In this document: positions 15,522-17,869 of the stretch, one piece after another
How positions within the stretch are numbered: position 1 is the stretch's first letter
Layout: each line of letters begins with the position of its first letter
NCBI GenBank assembly: GCA_016932295.1
Contig: JAFGDC010000101.1
Coordinates: forward strand, 1 to 17,869
From: a candidate division CSSED10-310 bacterium
GTDB lineage: Bacteria > CSSED10-310 > JAFGDC01
DNA length: 17,869 nucleotides
Direction: 5' to 3'
Notes under the pieces: model-generated
What the model saw: the letters and a program-made list of their open reading frames with translations, nothing else
Told to the model about the DNA's origin: nothing
Database searches by the model: none
Position numbers and translations under genes: made by a program

Positions 15522-16874
15522 CTATGTTGACTGTGCCTTGTTGCGCTGTTCCAGGAGCCGCCGCGCCGTCGTGAAGGCGTTCTCCATGGAATGATCCATG
15601 TTGTTGTACCAGAACAATCCAGTGCGACCCGCCATGGTGAGGTTGGAGAACCGGTTCAATCGTTCCGTCAGCACCCTCAGTTTTTCCGGATACTCGATGT
15701 CGTAGACCGGATAGCTGTCCGGAATCCGTTCCCAGTGGAACTCCTGCACCGTTTCCGGCGAGTCGATCAGTTTGACCCTGGCGAGTTGTTCCACCAACTC
15801 GGCACGGCAGATCCCCGGATCGTTCCATATCGCCGAATCGATTCCGGTGGTGATCTCGACGCAGAGCGGATATTTTCCCGGAGGCGCGGTGGAGACGCTG
15901 AAAGCGCTGGGGTCGCTGATACGGTTGAAGATAAGATCGAAATCGCCGTAGTAGCACCATTGATACCGCATGCGATGTGGCTGATCCAGCACCAGGTTGT
16001 AAATCACCATGGCGAGATATCGGAGGTCGGTTGGTTCGGTACCGGTAAACCTGGCCAGCAGTGGCAGCGGTGCCGTCCAGACAACGTGGGAGGCGGGCAA
16101 AAACGGGCGGTCCGCCAGTTGCACACCGCTGATTCGATCCTGATCGTGGCGCAGGCCCGTCACCGGCGCACCGGTGATGATGGTGCCGCCGCAGGCGGTG
16201 AGGCGTTCGGCCAGGGCATCGCAGAAGCGGCCGATCCCACCTGTGGGATAAAGGAACCTCGTGTCAGGCTGCGGCCGGAACAAGGAAAAGATGAGCTGCC
16301 ACAGTGTCTTCATCTGCAGCCGCTCGTCGATGATGGCCCGGTCGATGCCTGTCTTGGCCCAGTCCGCGTGGGTGCGGTCTGGAGTGATTCCCAGGAATTT
16401 GGTGGTGTAGTCCTTGAAGAAAGTATCGTACAGCGTGCCCCCGAACATGTTGACGATGTGGGCCTCGAAACTGGTGATTTCACCACGGCGCGAGAGCAGC
16501 GAGACCAAGTCGCGGCAGACACGCAGCAGGATGCGGCGGGGCAGCCTGAGAATGGTCATGGGACCCAGTGGCCAATCGTAGTACTTGCCGAAGAACCACA
16601 CGCCGCTTTTTCGGGGGATATCCTCCAACTCATTTGGGAGAATTTTCCGGATGTAGGAAATCACCGCCTGGTTATCTGAGTGGAATCGATGCGGTCCGAT
16701 ATCGAAGATGCAGTCGCCATAACGGAAACTTCGCGCAAGTCCTCCCACGGCTTCACAACGTTCCACGACGGTGACCGGGATCTTGTTTTCCGCCAGGATC
16801 TGGGCGATGGTGAGGCCGGCGATCCCGGCGCCCACCACTACGACGCCGTCATGTAACAGCTTGTGATTGCACAT
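15522..16874 (-). CDS. FAD-dependent oxidoreductase, UDP-galactopyranose mutase / protoporphyrinogen oxidase-like
   Basis: A 450-residue flavoprotein. The N-terminus has a Rossmann dinucleotide site VVVVGAGIAGLTIA (11-24) with Glu38 at the end of strand 2, then GGLARSF (44-50) and DIGPHRFH (58-65), typical of the UGM/HemY-like amine oxidase superfamily. SFEAHIVNMFGGTLYDTFFKDYT (about 134-156) and WYNNMDHSMENAF near the C-terminus (about 422-434, the second FAD-contact region) also fit. Members near glycosyltransferases often act in surface-glycan synthesis rather than haem synthesis; the upstream GT4 gene supports that reading. The exact reaction is not predictable. Translation starts at ATG 16874 with GAGG 4 bases before it. 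Confidence 0.85.
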   Translation of the reverse strand: MCNHKLLHDGVVVVGAGIAGLTIAQILAENKIPVTVVERCEAVGGLARSFRYGDCIFDIGPHRFHSDNQAVISYIRKILPNELEDIPRKSGVWFFGKYYDWPLGPMTILRLPRRILLRVCRDLVSLLSRRGEITSFEAHIVNMFGGTLYDTFFKDYTTKFLGITPDRTHADWAKTGIDRAIIDERLQMKTLWQLIFSLFRPQPDTRFLYPTGGIGRFCDALAERLTACGGTIITGAPVTGLRHDQDRISGVQLADRPFLPASHVVWTAPLPLLARFTGTEPTDLRYLAMVIYNLVLDQPHRMRYQWCYYGDFDLIFNRISDPSAFSVSTAPPGKYPLCVEITTGIDSAIWNDPGICRAELVEQLARVKLIDSPETVQEFHWERIPDSYPVYDIEYPEKLRVLTERLNRFSNLTMAGRTGLFWYNNMDHSMENAFTTARRLLEQRNKAQST

Positions 16875-16917
16875 AAAACCTCATTCAGACAGTGCGGATG
16901 ATACAGTGCCACAGGCC

Positions 16918-16944
16918 CGCCGCGGGTGTCAACCGGCCGCGGCG
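16918..16944. repeat. Perfect 8-bp inverted repeat
   Basis: CGCCGCGG (16918-16925) and CCGCGGCG (16937-16944) flank an 11-base loop holding a minus-strand TTGACA. It could be an operator or a hairpin upstream of the flavoprotein gene. Confidence 0.6.
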
Positions 16945-16980
16945 AATCCCCCACTACTCCGCCTGTGATTGGGACAGGCG

Positions 16981-17001
16981 TCATCCTGACCTTGAGGATG
17001 A
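16981..17001. repeat. Perfect 7-bp inverted repeat
   Basis: TCATCCT (16981-16987) pairs with AGGATGA (16995-17001) around a 7-base loop. Only a short T-run follows on the plus strand, so it is not called a terminator. Confidence 0.55.
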
Positions 17002-17119
17002 GTTTCATCGGTGACAACGCTGTTCATGCAGGATCAATCTTCGTCACCAAGGCACTTGGCAACGCCTGCGGTGCAATTTGCCGGCCGGCGAAACGACTTT
17101 GTCAACCTGGGATTTGGTA

Positions 17120-17150
17120 TTGTGAAACATTGAATGCCGGCGTTTCACAA
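17120..17150. repeat. Perfect 9-bp inverted repeat inside repeat copy C
   Basis: TTGTGAAAC (17120-17128) pairs with GTTTCACAA (17142-17150) around a 13-base loop. The stem lies at the same place within the unit as weaker stems in copies A and B. Confidence 0.8.
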
Positions 17151-17180
17151 CGAAGATTACAAGATTCCAGGTACGACCCC
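17121..17180 (-). repeat. Dispersed repeat, copy C (inverted relative to A and B)
   Basis: The reverse complement aligns without gaps to 76-135 at 46 of 60 bases, sharing GGGGTCGTACC and the TTCAAT core. Its minus-strand frame is open from 17226 to 17044, and the aligned part reads GRTWNLVIFVVKRRHSMFH, close to the translation of copy B (GRTRNLTMIVVVRWRSIFH). It has no convincing ribosome site. Confidence 0.85.
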
Positions 17181-17224
17181 TAGGTACGAGGTACGACCCC
17201 AAGGTAGACGACCCAAAGGTACAC
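17169..17224. repeat. Short tandem boxes AGGTACGACCCC
   Basis: AGGTACGACCCC occurs at 17169-17180 and 17189-17200, with partial copies AGGTACG (17182-17188), AGGTAGACGACCC (17202-17214) and AGGTAC (17217-17222). They sit at the outer edge of repeat copy C. The complement of this box, GGGGTCGTACC, also opens copy B at 76-86. Confidence 0.75.
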
Positions 17225-17233
17225 ATTGGCCGG

Positions 17234-17254
17234 TTGGCGGGGAACTCTCGCCAA
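17234..17254 (-). terminator. Weak hairpin just after the GT4 stop
   Basis: TTGGCG (17234-17239) pairs with CGCCAA (17249-17254) around a 9-base loop, immediately beyond the stop codon of the GT4 gene on the minus strand. There is no T-tract, so termination is doubtful. Confidence 0.3.
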
Positions 17255-17255
17255 T

Positions 17256-17869
17256 TCAGTCATGGCGATCGTCACCCAATCCTTCCAGCAAGGTCTGGAT
17301 GACGTTGTGCCATGAGATGGATGCGACACGTCTCCGGCCGGCCTCTCCCAGGACCTCCGCCCGCCGGTGGTCGGCGGCCAGCCGGCCGGCGGCGTCCGCC
17401 ACCGCCGCGGCTTCCGGCATGACCACCAGTCCGGACTCGCCATGAACGAGGAATTCCAGCACGCCTCCGGCATCATGGCAGCTCAGCACCGGTTTCCCCG
17501 CCAGGAACGCTTCCAAGGTGACATATCCGAGGTCTTCGTCATAGGGAGCGTAGTACACTGCGCCGCACGTGCCATAGAGTCGCAGCAGGTTCTCATCGTC
17601 CACCCGTCCAGTGAAGATCACCCGTGCCTCCACGCCCAGTTCCCATGCCAGTTTCTCCAGAGCCGCTCGTTGCGGGCCGTCACCGGCGACAACGGCGTGA
17701 ATACCCTCGGGAACCATCGGCATGGCCCGAATGAGGAGATCCACCCGTTTGTTCACCTCCAATCGCCCCACAGACAGCACGAAGGGCTCCCAGCCGAGGC
17801 AGGACAACCGGTCCCGCAGGCGCGGGGGGTGGTAGAGCGGAATACCGGTAAGACCGTTGAATCGTTCCA
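17256..17869 (-). CDS. GT4-family glycosyltransferase, C-terminal part (5' end outside window)
   Basis: The frame is open from the window edge to the stop at 17256, giving about 203 residues of the C-terminal nucleotide-sugar-binding domain. Visible motifs: NGLTGIPLYHPP near the edge (the usual inter-domain segment), FVLSVGRLEVNKRVDLLIRAM, VVAGDGPQRAALE, VIFTGRVDDENLLRLYG and the E-x7-E signature EDLGYVTLE followed by AFLAGKPVLSCHDAGG. Retaining GT4 enzymes transfer sugars from nucleotide donors onto glycans or lipid carriers in the cytoplasm. Donor and acceptor are not predictable. It lies upstream of the flavoprotein on the same strand, but 381 bases separate them. Confidence 0.93.
   Translation of the reverse strand, partial: ERFNGLTGIPLYHPPRLRDRLSCLGWEPFVLSVGRLEVNKRVDLLIRAMPMVPEGIHAVVAGDGPQRAALEKLAWELGVEARVIFTGRVDDENLLRLYGTCGAVYYAPYDEDLGYVTLEAFLAGKPVLSCHDAGGVLEFLVHGESGLVVMPEAAAVADAAGRLAADHRRAEVLGEAGRRRVASISWHNVIQTLLEGLGDDRHD

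Larger units (their letters stand above)
16875..17255. other. Structured intergenic region between the flavoprotein and GT4 genes
   Basis: No gene is supported in these 381 bases. It is packed with inverted repeats, listed separately, plus repeat copy C and a tandem box array. On the minus strand a perfect TTGACA (16933-16928) lies in the loop of the first inverted repeat, and a TATCAT (16905-16900) lies 23 bases further, too far for a standard promoter. The flavoprotein may still be transcribed from here or from the GT4 side. Confidence 0.5.

Noticed and set aside
16900..16933. Minus-strand TTGACA / TATCAT promoter for the flavoprotein gene
   Set aside because: The spacer is 23 bases, outside the usable range, so it is mentioned only as a possible element.
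1..17869. tRNA, rRNA or CRISPR arrays
   Set aside because: No tRNA T-loop context, rRNA segment or regularly spaced 24-40 base direct repeats were seen. The repeats at 1-142 have only two units here and no spacer-like pattern.

Overview
The window is a GC-rich bacterial chromosome segment. Three things point to a Gram-negative (diderm) host: a TonB-dependent outer-membrane receptor, classical Sec signal peptides, and a convincing sigma-54 promoter. Shine-Dalgarno sites are strong (AAGGAGG or GAGGAGG) and GTG starts occur. The DUF2298/'YYY' membrane protein and an archaeal-type short-chain prenyl synthase hint at a deep-branching, probably uncultured lineage. I cannot name the phylum from sequence alone.

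Left edge (1-721): two adjacent copies of a ~57-bp repeat with an 87-bp period, then non-coding DNA ending in a -24/-12 promoter. Bases 722-2058: a secreted, modular protein closed by a textbook intrinsic terminator. Bases 2118-5149: a xylose-isomerase-like TIM-barrel protein, a convergent TatD-family nuclease whose stop codon abuts its neighbour's, and a divergent geranylgeranyl-diphosphate-type synthase. Bases 5177-7217 (minus strand): a SAM methyltransferase with a C-terminal beta-rich domain, and a BON-LysM protein of the Kbp/YgaU type. Bases 7616-9551 (plus strand): a likely operon of a polyprenyl-phosphate-hexose-type GT2, a small membrane protein and a DUF2203 protein. Bases 9682-11616: a BtuB-like receptor behind a good sigma-70 promoter. 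Bases 11934-15221: a very large DUF2298 membrane protein fused to a six-repeat NHL propeller. Right edge (15522-17869, minus strand): a UDP-galactopyranose-mutase/protoporphyrinogen-oxidase-like flavoprotein and the C-terminal part of a GT4 glycosyltransferase. Between these two lies a structured intergenic region with a third, inverted copy of the left-edge repeat.

A plausible common theme is lipid-linked sugar and cell-surface glycan chemistry. A prenyl synthase makes isoprenoid precursors, a Dpm1/GtrB-like GT2 would load a sugar onto a polyprenyl phosphate, and the DUF2298 protein resembles GT-C enzymes that use such donors. The flavoprotein and GT4 fit sugar-nucleotide and glycan assembly. 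This link is inference from families and proximity, since the genes are not one transcription unit.

The most unusual signals are three. First, the dispersed repeat family keeps a reading frame in all three copies and has a hairpin with compensatory changes. Second, the DUF2298-NHL protein is a striking fusion. Third, the sigma-54 promoter drives a lone secreted protein of unknown function.
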